A DNA stretch of 5,721 nt from Nocardioides sp. (GTDB taxonomy: Bacteria; Actinomycetota; Actinomycetes; Propionibacteriales; Nocardioidaceae): positions 1-5,721 of the forward strand of contig JAPSKJ010000158.1 in the NCBI GenBank assembly GCA_031177735.1, given 5' to 3'. Of this stretch, positions 1 through 5,721 are shown one piece after another. Within the stretch, counting starts at the first letter, position 1, and each line of letters starts with the position of its first letter. Below the pieces are notes generated by a model that saw only the letters and a list, made by a program, of their open reading frames with translations, was not told the origin of the DNA and did no database searches. The position numbers were made by a program, and so were the translations under genes.

Positions 1-834
1 GCCGACTGGGTGGGGTGGATCGAGCTGAAGACGGTCGCCGTCGACGAGCGCGCCACGGAGAACACCGCCCGCGTCTTCGCCGAGCTCGACGCCGACGTGG
101 CCGCGGTGGTCGAGGCCGACGACCGGCCGGGGCTCGAGATGTTCTCCACGACGATGCTGCCGAAGGTGGGTGCGACGCCGTACGAGCAGGTGATGGTGAT
201 CGACGGCAACGACGTGCGCGGCATCGACGTCGGGGTCCTGGCCCGCGCCGCCTATCCCCTGGTGCAGATCCGCACGCACGTCTTCGACCGCGACGCCGAG
301 GGCGTGGTGTTCTCCCGCGACTGCTGCGAGTACCACTTCGAGACCCCGCGCGGCGCGCGGCTCGTCGTGCTGGCCAACCACTTCAAGTCCAAGGGCTACG
401 GCTCCCCCGGCGACCCGCTCGGCGCGCAGCGCCGCCGCCGACAGGCGGTGCGGGTCGCGGAGATCTACCGCGGCCTCCGCGCTGAGGGCATCGAGTACGT
501 CGCCGTCTGCGGCGACCTCAACGACGACCCGGCCAGCGAGTCGCTCGCGCCCCTGCTGGGCGTGCGCGGGCTGCGCGACGCCAGCGAGCACCCGGCCTTC
601 GACTGGAACCACCGCCGCGGCACCTACGGCTCGGGCAACGAGGCCGACAAGATCGACTACCTCCTGCTCTCCCCCGCGCTGCGGGAGCGCCAGGCCGGCG
701 GCGGCGTCTTCCGCAAGGGGGTGTGGCGCGGCAGCCGCACCAAGGATCCGTGGGAGATCTTCCCGACGCTGGAGAGCGAGGAGCAGGCGGCGTCCGACCA
801 CGCCGCCCTCTTCGCCGACTTCCGCGACGTCTGA
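1..834 (+). CDS. Endonuclease/exonuclease/phosphatase (EEP) superfamily protein, 5'-truncated by the window edge
   Basis: The frame is open from base 1 to a TGA at 832-834 and gives 277 visible residues. The GTG at 10-12 is probably internal, because the residues before it (ADW) read smoothly into the domain and the usual N-terminal EEP strand is missing. The EEP signature motifs appear in order: a metal-ligand Glu (E38, in VVEADDRP); GNDVRGIDVGVLAR, which matches the family's R-x-D-V-G strand; NHFKSKG (N126, H127); GDLNDDP (D172, N174); DKIDYLLLS (D219); and the terminal SDHAAL (D266, H267). All expected catalytic and metal-binding residues are therefore present. The family performs Mg2+-dependent phosphodiester or phosphomonoester hydrolysis on substrates ranging from DNA to phospholipids and inositol phosphates, so the substrate cannot be named. 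Whether it is exported is unknown because the N-terminus is outside the window. The next gene starts 160 bases downstream and probably has its own leader. I am confident of the superfamily but not of the specificity. Confidence 0.92.
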   Translation, partial: ADWVGWIELKTVAVDERATENTARVFAELDADVAAVVEADDRPGLEMFSTTMLPKVGATPYEQVMVIDGNDVRGIDVGVLARAAYPLVQIRTHVFDRDAEGVVFSRDCCEYHFETPRGARLVVLANHFKSKGYGSPGDPLGAQRRRRQAVRVAEIYRGLRAEGIEYVAVCGDLNDDPASESLAPLLGVRGLRDASEHPAFDWNHRRGTYGSGNEADKIDYLLLSPALRERQAGGGVFRKGVWRGSRTKDPWEIFPTLESEEQAASDHAALFADFRDV

Positions 835-852
835 GGGCCGAGCGACGGACCG

Positions 853-936
853 CGCTACCTGGCTAGACCACCGGTGGGGAGATCGGCCGGCCGGCGTCAT
901 GGATTCGCCTGCCCCAGCGTCTACGAGGAGGTAGCG
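853..936 (+). promoter_or_regulatory. Candidate structured leader RNA (four nested helices)
   Basis: Four collinear, nested complementary segments can be seen: 853-860 with 929-936 (8 bp, perfect, CGCTACCT/AGGTAGCG); 864-868 with 919-923 (5 bp, TAGAC/GTCTA); 875-879 with 912-916 (5 bp, TGGGG/CCCCA); and 893-896 with 906-909 (4 bp) closing a nine-base loop. The outer helix could extend through 847-849/937-939 across a three-base bulge. Together they form a rod-like fold of about 22 bp with asymmetric internal loops, between the EEP stop codon and the TTG start. I do not recognise it as a known riboswitch class: the conserved core of the c-di-GMP-I class and that of the ydaO/c-di-AMP class are not apparent. 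It may be a cis-regulatory RNA, a factor-dependent terminator of the EEP gene, or a chance product of high GC. The outer 8-bp helix is not simply GC-rich, which argues somewhat against chance. Confidence 0.35.
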
Positions 937-943
937 TCCATCG

Positions 944-972
944 CGGCCCCCGGGCGACCTGCCCGGCGGCCG
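944..972 (+). promoter_or_regulatory. Strong GC hairpin in the leader, 22 bases before the TTG start
   Basis: A 6-bp perfect stem (950-955 with 961-966, CCGGGC/GCCCGG) closes the five-base loop GACCT. It is extended past a single C-C mismatch (949/967) by five more pairs (944-948 with 968-972). No T-run follows, so it is not a textbook intrinsic terminator. It ends about ten bases before the putative ribosome-binding G-run at 983-986 and so could affect translation initiation. The C-run at 947-951, which supplies part of the 5' arm, could alternatively pair with that G-run, giving two mutually exclusive states. That switch is inference only. Confidence 0.35.
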
Positions 973-982
973 AGACACACAT

Positions 983-986
983 GGGG
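983..986 (+). promoter_or_regulatory. Weak G-rich ribosome binding site for the TTG start
   Basis: A GGGG run lies eight bases before the TTG at 995-997, with an A-rich spacer. It is a poor match to GGAGG but is the only purine-rich site at the right distance. A better Shine-Dalgarno-like sequence, GAGGAGG at 925-931, is followed at normal spacing only by ATC and sits in an arm of the upstream fold, so I do not assign it a start. Confidence 0.35.
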
Positions 987-994
987 ATAAAAAC

Positions 995-1093
995 TTGATA
1001 CCTGCAGCCTGGAAGCGGGGCCAGGGCCGAAGGCGCGCGATCGCGCTCGCGACGGCCATGCTCGTGCTCACCACCGGCGGAGCGGCGTACGCC
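995..1093 (+). other. Signal peptide of the large surface protein
   Basis: Codons 1-33 give a classic tripartite export signal: a basic n-region with K7, R8 and R12-R14, a hydrophobic core from about A15 to T27, and a c-region ending AYA before A34-S35. This is a good signal-peptidase I site with small residues at -3 and -1. The Arg cluster is followed by Ala-Ile, which is only a marginal twin-arginine match, so Sec export is the simpler reading. There is no lipobox cysteine. Confidence 0.85.
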
Positions 1094-4000
1094 GCCTCCG
1101 ACCCGACCAGCCCGACCAGCCCGACCGGTCCGAGCGCGTCGGCGAACCCGACGCCCGCGGCGGACCCGACGGGGACGCCTTCGCCCACCGGCTCGACGCC
1201 GAGCGACGAGGCCGAGACCGGTGGGCCGTCCGGCACGCAGGTCGTGCCGCAGCAGCGCTCGGCGCCCGCCGCGGCGCAGGCGGTCGCCTCCTCCGAGGTC
1301 AAGGTCATCAAGGAGACCGACCTCGGCGCGAAGCCGCTGCAGCCCGGCACCGAGTTCAAGTACATCATCACGGTGCAGTGCTCCGGGCTGACCGTGGGCT
1401 GCGTCAACCAGTCGCTGGTCGACGTGCTGCCCGAGAGCCTCGACATCACCTCGCTGCCGTCGGCGACCGGCGGCCGCAGCGTCGACTTCGACGCCGCCAC
1501 CCGCGAGCTGACCATCGCGTTCACCGAGGCGCTCCAGTCGCCCCCGGGCGAGCTCGGCCTCAACGACGGCGCCACCCGCGTCATCGAGATCGGGGTCCGG
1601 CTGCCCGCCGACACCGACCTGCTCGACGGCGCCCAGATCCCCAACACCGCGACCACGGTGGCCGACAACGCCGAGCCGAGCTCGAGCACGACCACCGTCG
1701 AGGTCGACGTCCCGCGCGTGGTGCGCCCCGTCGCCACCAAGACGTGGAGGGACGGTGCGGCCATCGCCGGCAGCGGCGAGGACACCACCGTCGTCATCGG
1801 CGTGCGCAACGGCTCCACCGGAGGCCCGATCATCGAGGAGCTCTCGGTCACCGACGACGCCGCCGCGACCTTCGACCGCTTCGACCTCACCGCCCTCGCG
1901 CTGACCCGGCTGCCGGCCGGCGCCGACACCGCCGAGCTGCAGGTGTGCCGCGACGCGGTCGGGCAGTGCGCTGCCGGCGACTACACCACCGTGGACACCC
2001 GCACCTCCCCCGGCGACTTCACCGTCCCGACGCCGGCGACGGTCACCGGCTTCCGGGTCGTGTTCACCGACTCCCAGGGTGACCCGCTGCCCTTCGACAG
2101 CACCGGCGGCGCGGTCGAAGCCGACCTCCGGCTGCGCGACACGATCCGCAGCACCGGCGCGGACCTCAAGCCCACCACCCGGCAGACCGTCCAGAACTGC
2201 GCCGTGCCCGGCGCCGTCGACGACCTGGGCGCGGCCACGTCCGGCGACCCGGCCTGCGACACCTTCGACATCCTCCCGGACACCGTCCTGATCGGAGCGT
2301 CCAAGCAGTTCTTCGCCGACACCGACGGCGACTGGACCAAGGAGACCGGCGAGTACGCCGTCGTCGGCGAGCACTCGCCGGTGACCGCGACCGTGCAGGC
2401 CAAGAACAACTCGCCGTTCCCGCTCCGCACGATCATCATCACCGAGCCGGACGCCGGCGCCGACCCCGCAAACGTCGAGTTCGACGCCCTCGACGTGACG
2501 ACGGCGCGGCTGCGCTTCCCCTCGGGTGCCACGTCGGCCCAGCTCGTCGTCACCTACGACAGCGGCTTGCCGCGGACCTTCGACCAGACGGCGACCGCGA
2601 CCATCGACGTCACCAGCCCCGGCCGCCGGGTGACCGGCCTGACGGTGACCTACACGGGCGTCGACGCCGAGGGGTCGCCCTCGATCGCGGAGGGCGCCAC
2701 CGCGTTCCTCGACGTCCACGGCACCCTGAACGACACCGTCGACGCCGCCGACCTCCCGGGTGGCGCTTCCGCCGGCGTGCCGAACTGCGCGGGCTGGGAA
2801 GCCCGGGCCGACACGTCGAGCAGCACCGGCACCGCCAGCGGCAGCACCTGCGCCACCCTCCAGGTCGAGCAGCGCCGCGTCTCCGGGACGGGCACCAAGA
2901 ACGTCAGCCAGACCTCCCTGCCGGAGGGCCAGCCGATCGACTTCAGCCTGCGGCTGAGCAACAACGGCAACGTGCCGCTCGTGGGTGCGATCCTGTCCGA
3001 CCCGCCGGTGGACGCCAGCGGCGCGCCCCGGACCGACAACAACCCCTTCGACATCGTCCGGCTCGTCTCCGCCGGGGTCAGCTCCGACCCGGCCGGCCTG
3101 CGGACCGCGCTGGAGGTCTACGACCCCGACGCCGGCGACTGGGTCGCCTACGCCGCCGGGAACACCGCACTGCTCACCCGGGCGACCGGCGTGCGGGTGC
3201 GGGTCCTCGACGAGCTCGACCCCACCAAGCGGGTCGACCTGCGGCTGACCGTGCAGCGCCGCGAGGGGATCCCGGACGGGCGCACCCTGGACAACTGCTT
3301 CCAGTCGGGCGCCCAGGACTGGGTCGGCTTCGCCGGCGACGTCTGCTCGGCCGGGGTGCAGACCGGTCCCGCCAACGGCGGCGCCGTCATCAACAAGCGG
3401 ATCGAGCCGAGCACGCTGCCCGAGCAGGTCCCCGGCGTACCGAAGCAGACCGCCAAGGTGACGCTCACGATCGCCAACACCGGCAACGTGAGCGCGACCC
3501 GGATGGTGCTCACCGACGAGGACCTCGACCCCAGCGCACCGAGCGCCGTGCGCGACTTCTGGGACTCGGTCGACTTCGGCCAGGTCAGCAGCGTCCAGTT
3601 CCCCGTCGGCGCCAACCGGGTCCAGCTCGACGCCCTGACCGCCGACGGCTGGGTCACCGGCACGCCCGATGGCTCCGCTCCGTGGGAGCTCCCCAGCGGC
3701 GTCGCACCGGATGAGGTGATCGGCGTCCGCGCCACCTTCACCAACAGTGCCGGCGGCTACGCGCTGCGCCCCTGCGAGGGAGCTCCTACCCCCGACGCGT
3801 GCACCGGCAAGGTGGTGCTCGACGTGCACCCGCGGCAGTCCCGTCGCTCCGACGGTCAGCCGGTCGGGCGCGTCACCCTGACCGACACGGCCAGCGGTGG
3901 CTACGAGACCCGGCTGGAGGCGCCCACCACCCTGCGTCCCATCGCGCCGGTCGAGTCGACGCTCGCCTTCGTCTCCGGCGCGCCCCAGCTCGCGGTGCAG

Positions 4001-5721
4001 AAGGACCCGAACAGCTCCATCGCACCCGGCGAGGTCGCACCCTTCGAGCTGAAGGTGACCAACACCGGCACCTCGAACCTGCCCGCGCTGGTGGTCGAGG
4101 ACCAGATCCCGGCCGGCCTCACCTTCGACGAGACGTTCGCCGGCGACGGCGGCCAGCCCTACAAGCTGGTCAACACCCAGGTGCCTGCCGGCACCGAGCC
4201 GGTGCCGGCACCGACGTTCACCGCCATCCGGACCGACGGGCGGGTCACCGGCCTGCGCTGGGAGTTCGGCCCCTCGTGGATGATGCGCCCGGGTGCGACC
4301 CTGACGCTGCAGGTCCAGATGATGCTCTCCCCCGGCGTGGTCGAGGGCCAGCTCAACACCAACCTGATGGGGGCGACGTCCTCGGCGACCGGCCTCACCT
4401 GCGCGCCGGGCAGCGGCACCGACGCCGGTCCCTTCGGCGGCGGCACCTGGTGCACCGACACGGCCGTGGTCACGACCAAGGCCGGCGCCGCCTTCCAGGC
4501 GCGCAAGTGGGTGGCCGGCACCGACACGCTGGGCTGGTGGGACAACCGCAACCTGCGCACCGTGCCCGTCGGTGACCCGGCGTGCCCGGCACGCACCGAG
4601 GCGGGCCGCACCTACACCGCCTTCCCGTGCGTCGCGCTGGTCAACCCCGGCGACCGCTACGACTACCTGCTCACCTTCGTCAACGCCGGCACCGAGCCGG
4701 CGACGAGCATGCGGGTGATCGACCGGTTCCCCGTGGTCGGCGACAAGGGCGTCGTGCTGAGCCGGACCGACCGCGGCACCCAGTGGGACGCGCGTCCGCG
4801 ACTCGCCACGGAGCCGCAGCTGATCGGCGCCGGCGCGCTGACGACGACGTACGCCGCCAGCGAGCCGCTGTGCACCAGCGACCTGTCCATGACCGACACC
4901 TGCGCCGGCGGCAGCTGGTCGGCGCCGTTCGGGCCCGACGCGGTCGGCGCCCAGATGCGGGTCCGCTGGGACACCCCGCTGGCTCCGGGTGCCGGGGTGG
5001 CGATCGCCTTCTCGATGGACACCCCGCTCGACGTGACCCGGGTCGCCGACCCGACCATCGCGTGGAACTCCTTCGGCCACGCCGAGACCACCCGACGCGG
5101 TGACGGGTCCACCCGGACGCTGCCGCCCACCGAGCCGATCCAGGTCGGTGTGGCGCTGGCCTACGGCACGCTCCGAGTGTCCAAGCAGGTGACCGACAAC
5201 CCGGGTGGTCTGCCGGTGAGCGGCTTGGAGTTCCGGTTCGCCTACTCCTGCACCATCGACCCGGTCGGCAACCCGCGCCAGACCGTCGCCGAGGGCACCC
5301 TGACCCTGCGCGACGGTGAGTCCGAGGACGTCACCGGCATCCCGGCCGGCGCGCGCTGCGAGGTCTGGGAGACCGACGCCCAAGGCGGGGTCAGCGACCA
5401 CCCGGAGAACGACCCGGCGGTCGTCACCATCACCCCGCAGCTCGGCACCCAGACGGCGGTCTCGGCGGTGCGGATCACCAACGCGTTCCCGCTGGTGCCG
5501 CTGACCGTCACCAAGGCGGTGACCGGTGCCGCGGCGGCGTACGGCCAGCAGACGACGTACCCCGTCGAGGTGCTGTGCACCTTCGGCGGCTCCCCGGTCA
5601 CCGGGTTCCCGACGACCGTGCAGCTGACCGGCAACGACACCGAGACGCTGGACGCGCCGGCCGGTGCCCTGTGCACCGCGCGTGAGCTCGACGACGGCGG
5701 TGCGACCTCGACCGTGGTCGC
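995..5721 (+). CDS. Very large secreted multi-module surface protein (DUF11-like repeats plus DUF5979-like modules), 3' end outside the window
   Basis: One frame runs without a stop from TTG 995 to the right edge (at least 1575 residues). An in-frame TAG at 932-934 limits the start. TTG 995 is preferred over ATG 1058 because only the longer form gives a full signal peptide: KRGQGRRR, then a hydrophobic core, cleavage near AYA/A at residue 33. Residues 34-98 form a Pro/Thr/Ser/Ala linker. Seven DUF11-like beta-sandwich modules follow, with strand-A lysines at 106, 249, 437, 635, 801, 1003 and 1171, and typical turns such as NNGN, NTGN, NTGT and NAGT. Two DUF5979-like modules begin near residues 1390 and 1500; the second is cut. 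All 22 cysteines fall in local pairs, fitting an oxidised extracellular protein. The likely role is an adhesin, stalk or structural cell-surface protein. The anchor (sortase motif or membrane helix), if any, would lie downstream. No enzymatic domain is visible. Confidence 0.9.
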   Translation, partial: MIPAAWKRGQGRRRAIALATAMLVLTTGGAAYAASDPTSPTSPTGPSASANPTPAADPTGTPSPTGSTPSDEAETGGPSGTQVVPQQRSAPAAAQAVASSEVKVIKETDLGAKPLQPGTEFKYIITVQCSGLTVGCVNQSLVDVLPESLDITSLPSATGGRSVDFDAATRELTIAFTEALQSPPGELGLNDGATRVIEIGVRLPADTDLLDGAQIPNTATTVADNAEPSSSTTTVEVDVPRVVRPVATKTWRDGAAIAGSGEDTTVVIGVRNGSTGGPIIEELSVTDDAAATFDRFDLTALALTRLPAGADTAELQVCRDAVGQCAAGDYTTVDTRTSPGDFTVPTPATVTGFRVVFTDSQGDPLPFDSTGGAVEADLRLRDTIRSTGADLKPTTRQTVQNCAVPGAVDDLGAATSGDPACDTFDILPDTVLIGASKQFFADTDGDWTKETGEYAVVGEHSPVTATVQAKNNSPFPLRTIIITEPDAGADPANVEFDALDVTTARLRFPSGATSAQLVVTYDSGLPRTFDQTATATIDVTSPGRRVTGLTVTYTGVDAEGSPSIAEGATAFLDVHGTLNDTVDAADLPGGASAGVPNCAGWEARADTSSSTGTASGSTCATLQVEQRRVSGTGTKNVSQTSLPEGQPIDFSLRLSNNGNVPLVGAILSDPPVDASGAPRTDNNPFDIVRLVSAGVSSDPAGLRTALEVYDPDAGDWVAYAAGNTALLTRATGVRVRVLDELDPTKRVDLRLTVQRREGIPDGRTLDNCFQSGAQDWVGFAGDVCSAGVQTGPANGGAVINKRIEPSTLPEQVPGVPKQTAKVTLTIANTGNVSATRMVLTDEDLDPSAPSAVRDFWDSVDFGQVSSVQFPVGANRVQLDALTADGWVTGTPDGSAPWELPSGVAPDEVIGVRATFTNSAGGYALRPCEGAPTPDACTGKVVLDVHPRQSRRSDGQPVGRVTLTDTASGGYETRLEAPTTLRPIAPVESTLAFVSGAPQLAVQKDPNSSIAPGEVAPFELKVTNTGTSNLPALVVEDQIPAGLTFDETFAGDGGQPYKLVNTQVPAGTEPVPAPTFTAIRTDGRVTGLRWEFGPSWMMRPGATLTLQVQMMLSPGVVEGQLNTNLMGATSSATGLTCAPGSGTDAGPFGGGTWCTDTAVVTTKAGAAFQARKWVAGTDTLGWWDNRNLRTVPVGDPACPARTEAGRTYTAFPCVALVNPGDRYDYLLTFVNAGTEPATSMRVIDRFPVVGDKGVVLSRTDRGTQWDARPRLATEPQLIGAGALTTTYAASEPLCTSDLSMTDTCAGGSWSAPFGPDAVGAQMRVRWDTPLAPGAGVAIAFSMDTPLDVTRVADPTIAWNSFGHAETTRRGDGSTRTLPPTEPIQVGVALAYGTLRVSKQVTDNPGGLPVSGLEFRFAYSCTIDPVGNPRQTVAEGTLTLRDGESEDVTGIPAGARCEVWETDAQGGVSDHPENDPAVVTITPQLGTQTAVSAVRITNAFPLVPLTVTKAVTGAAAAYGQQTTYPVEVLCTFGGSPVTGFPTTVQLTGNDTETLDAPAGALCTARELDDGGATSTVV
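1102..1127 (+). repeat. Nine-base tandem repeat encoding Pro-Thr-Ser units
   Basis: The unit CCCGACCAG occurs at 1102-1110 and 1111-1119, followed by a partial third copy at 1120-1127. In frame it encodes PTS-PTS-PT just after the signal-peptide cleavage site, at the start of the Pro/Thr/Ser linker (residues 34-98). Such linkers typically act as flexible, often glycosylated spacers in actinobacterial exported proteins. A repeat of a whole number of codons can change length without breaking the frame. Confidence 0.75.
5162..5721 (+). other. Two tandem DUF5979-like modules within the surface protein (second one partial)
   Basis: The first module (about residues 1390-1498) starts YGTLRVSKQV and ends VRITNAF. 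The second starts near residue 1500 with PLTVTKAVTG and runs off the window. They share the same skeleton: strand-A Lys (1397 and 1507), a Cys in the C strand (1419 and 1528), a P-A-G turn followed by a second Cys (1455 and 1560), and a Glu four residues later (1459 and 1564). The first module also shows the closing Asn (N1496). The lysine-to-lysine period is 110 residues. The pattern resembles DUF5979 and, more loosely, CnaB-type stalk domains with Lys-Asn isopeptide bonds. In related actinobacterial proteins such modules often occur in arrays near the C-terminal anchor, so more copies may follow downstream. Confidence 0.75.

Larger units (their letters stand above)
835..994 (+). promoter_or_regulatory. 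Intergenic leader region upstream of the surface-protein gene
   Basis: These 160 bases carry no convincing gene. They hold two separate inverted-repeat structures (853-936 and 944-972) and end in an A-rich stretch (987-993) that is unusual in this GC-rich sequence. I see no clear -35/-10 promoter pair and no hairpin followed by a T-run, so neither a promoter nor a classic intrinsic terminator can be placed. The promoter of the downstream gene presumably lies here or inside the end of the EEP gene. The spacing and the folds fit a 5' untranslated leader better than simple operon spacing. Confidence 0.5.

Noticed and set aside
10..12. GTG 10 as the true start of the EEP gene
   Set aside because: The frame is open to base 1, and a start here would remove the first conserved EEP strand, so the gene most likely begins upstream of the window.
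868..877. Palindrome CCACCGGTGG as an operator site
   Set aside because: It is a short GC palindrome that overlaps the nested helices, and I recognise no regulator for it. Such palindromes are common by chance at this GC content.
899..934. Small upstream frame ATG 899 to TAG 932 (MDSPAPASTRR), a possible leader peptide in the same phase as the large gene
   Set aside because: There is no ribosome-binding site at a usable distance, the ATG sits in the loop of the predicted fold, and there is no run of codons for a single amino acid suggesting attenuation.
944..972. Intrinsic terminator for the EEP gene
   Set aside because: The stem is strong but no T-run follows it. It lies 110 bases past the stop codon and close to the next start, so a leader hairpin is at least as likely.
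1058..1060. ATG 1058 as the start of the surface protein
   Set aside because: It falls inside the hydrophobic core of the signal peptide and would remove the basic n-region, leaving too short an export signal.
1378..2082. Plus-strand 234-codon frame (and others at 15-485, 2079-2291, 2760-2957, 2985-3248, 3799-4575, 4582-5103 and 5316-5504)
   Set aside because: They are Arg/Pro/Ala-rich out-of-frame readings of the two real genes, typical of high-GC DNA.
1981..2553. Minus-strand 190-codon frame (and similar ones at 2650-3054, 3148-3744, 4159-4611, 4663-5130 and 5242-5676)
   Set aside because: These lie wholly inside the plus-strand surface-protein gene in another frame, have Ser/Arg/Pro-rich shadow composition and show no domain motifs.
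863..5401. 1512-codon minus-strand open frame
   Set aside because: It is codon-aligned antisense to the surface-protein gene. It stays open because the sense strand uses no TTA, CTA or TCA codons. Its product is low-complexity Arg/Gly/Val/Ala without recognisable domains or a signal peptide.

Overview
The window looks like chromosomal DNA from a high-GC actinomycete. Nearly every codon in both genes ends in G or C, and the large gene uses no TTA, CTA or TCA codons. The style is Nocardioides-like (Propionibacteriales), because big exported proteins built from DUF11-type and DUF5979-type modules are common there. That placement is an inference from composition and domain type, not from a marker gene.

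Layout: positions 1-834 hold the 3' part of a plus-strand gene for an endonuclease/exonuclease/phosphatase (EEP) superfamily protein; its start lies left of the window. Positions 835-994 are a 160-base intergenic region. It contains a nested inverted-repeat series (853-936), a second strong GC hairpin (944-972) and a short A-rich stretch just before the next start. From 995 to the right edge runs one uninterrupted plus-strand reading frame of at least 1575 codons that leaves the window unfinished. It begins at a TTG codon, has a signal peptide and a Pro/Thr/Ser-rich linker, then seven DUF11-like beta-sandwich modules followed by two DUF5979-like modules. The second DUF5979 module is cut by the edge.

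The dominant gene is easy to miss. It has no stop in the window, it probably starts at TTG, and a 4.5-kb antisense open frame lies codon-on-codon beneath it. That antisense frame is a composition artefact.

The large protein is most likely a secreted or wall-attached stalk, adhesin or structural surface protein. Its cysteines all occur in local pairs and each module opens with an aligned lysine, so disulfide and possibly isopeptide stabilisation is plausible. Nothing in the window ties the EEP protein to it functionally; they may simply be neighbours. I found no CRISPR array, tRNA, rRNA, insertion sequence or recognisable defence system. The most open item is the structured leader upstream of the surface-protein gene.
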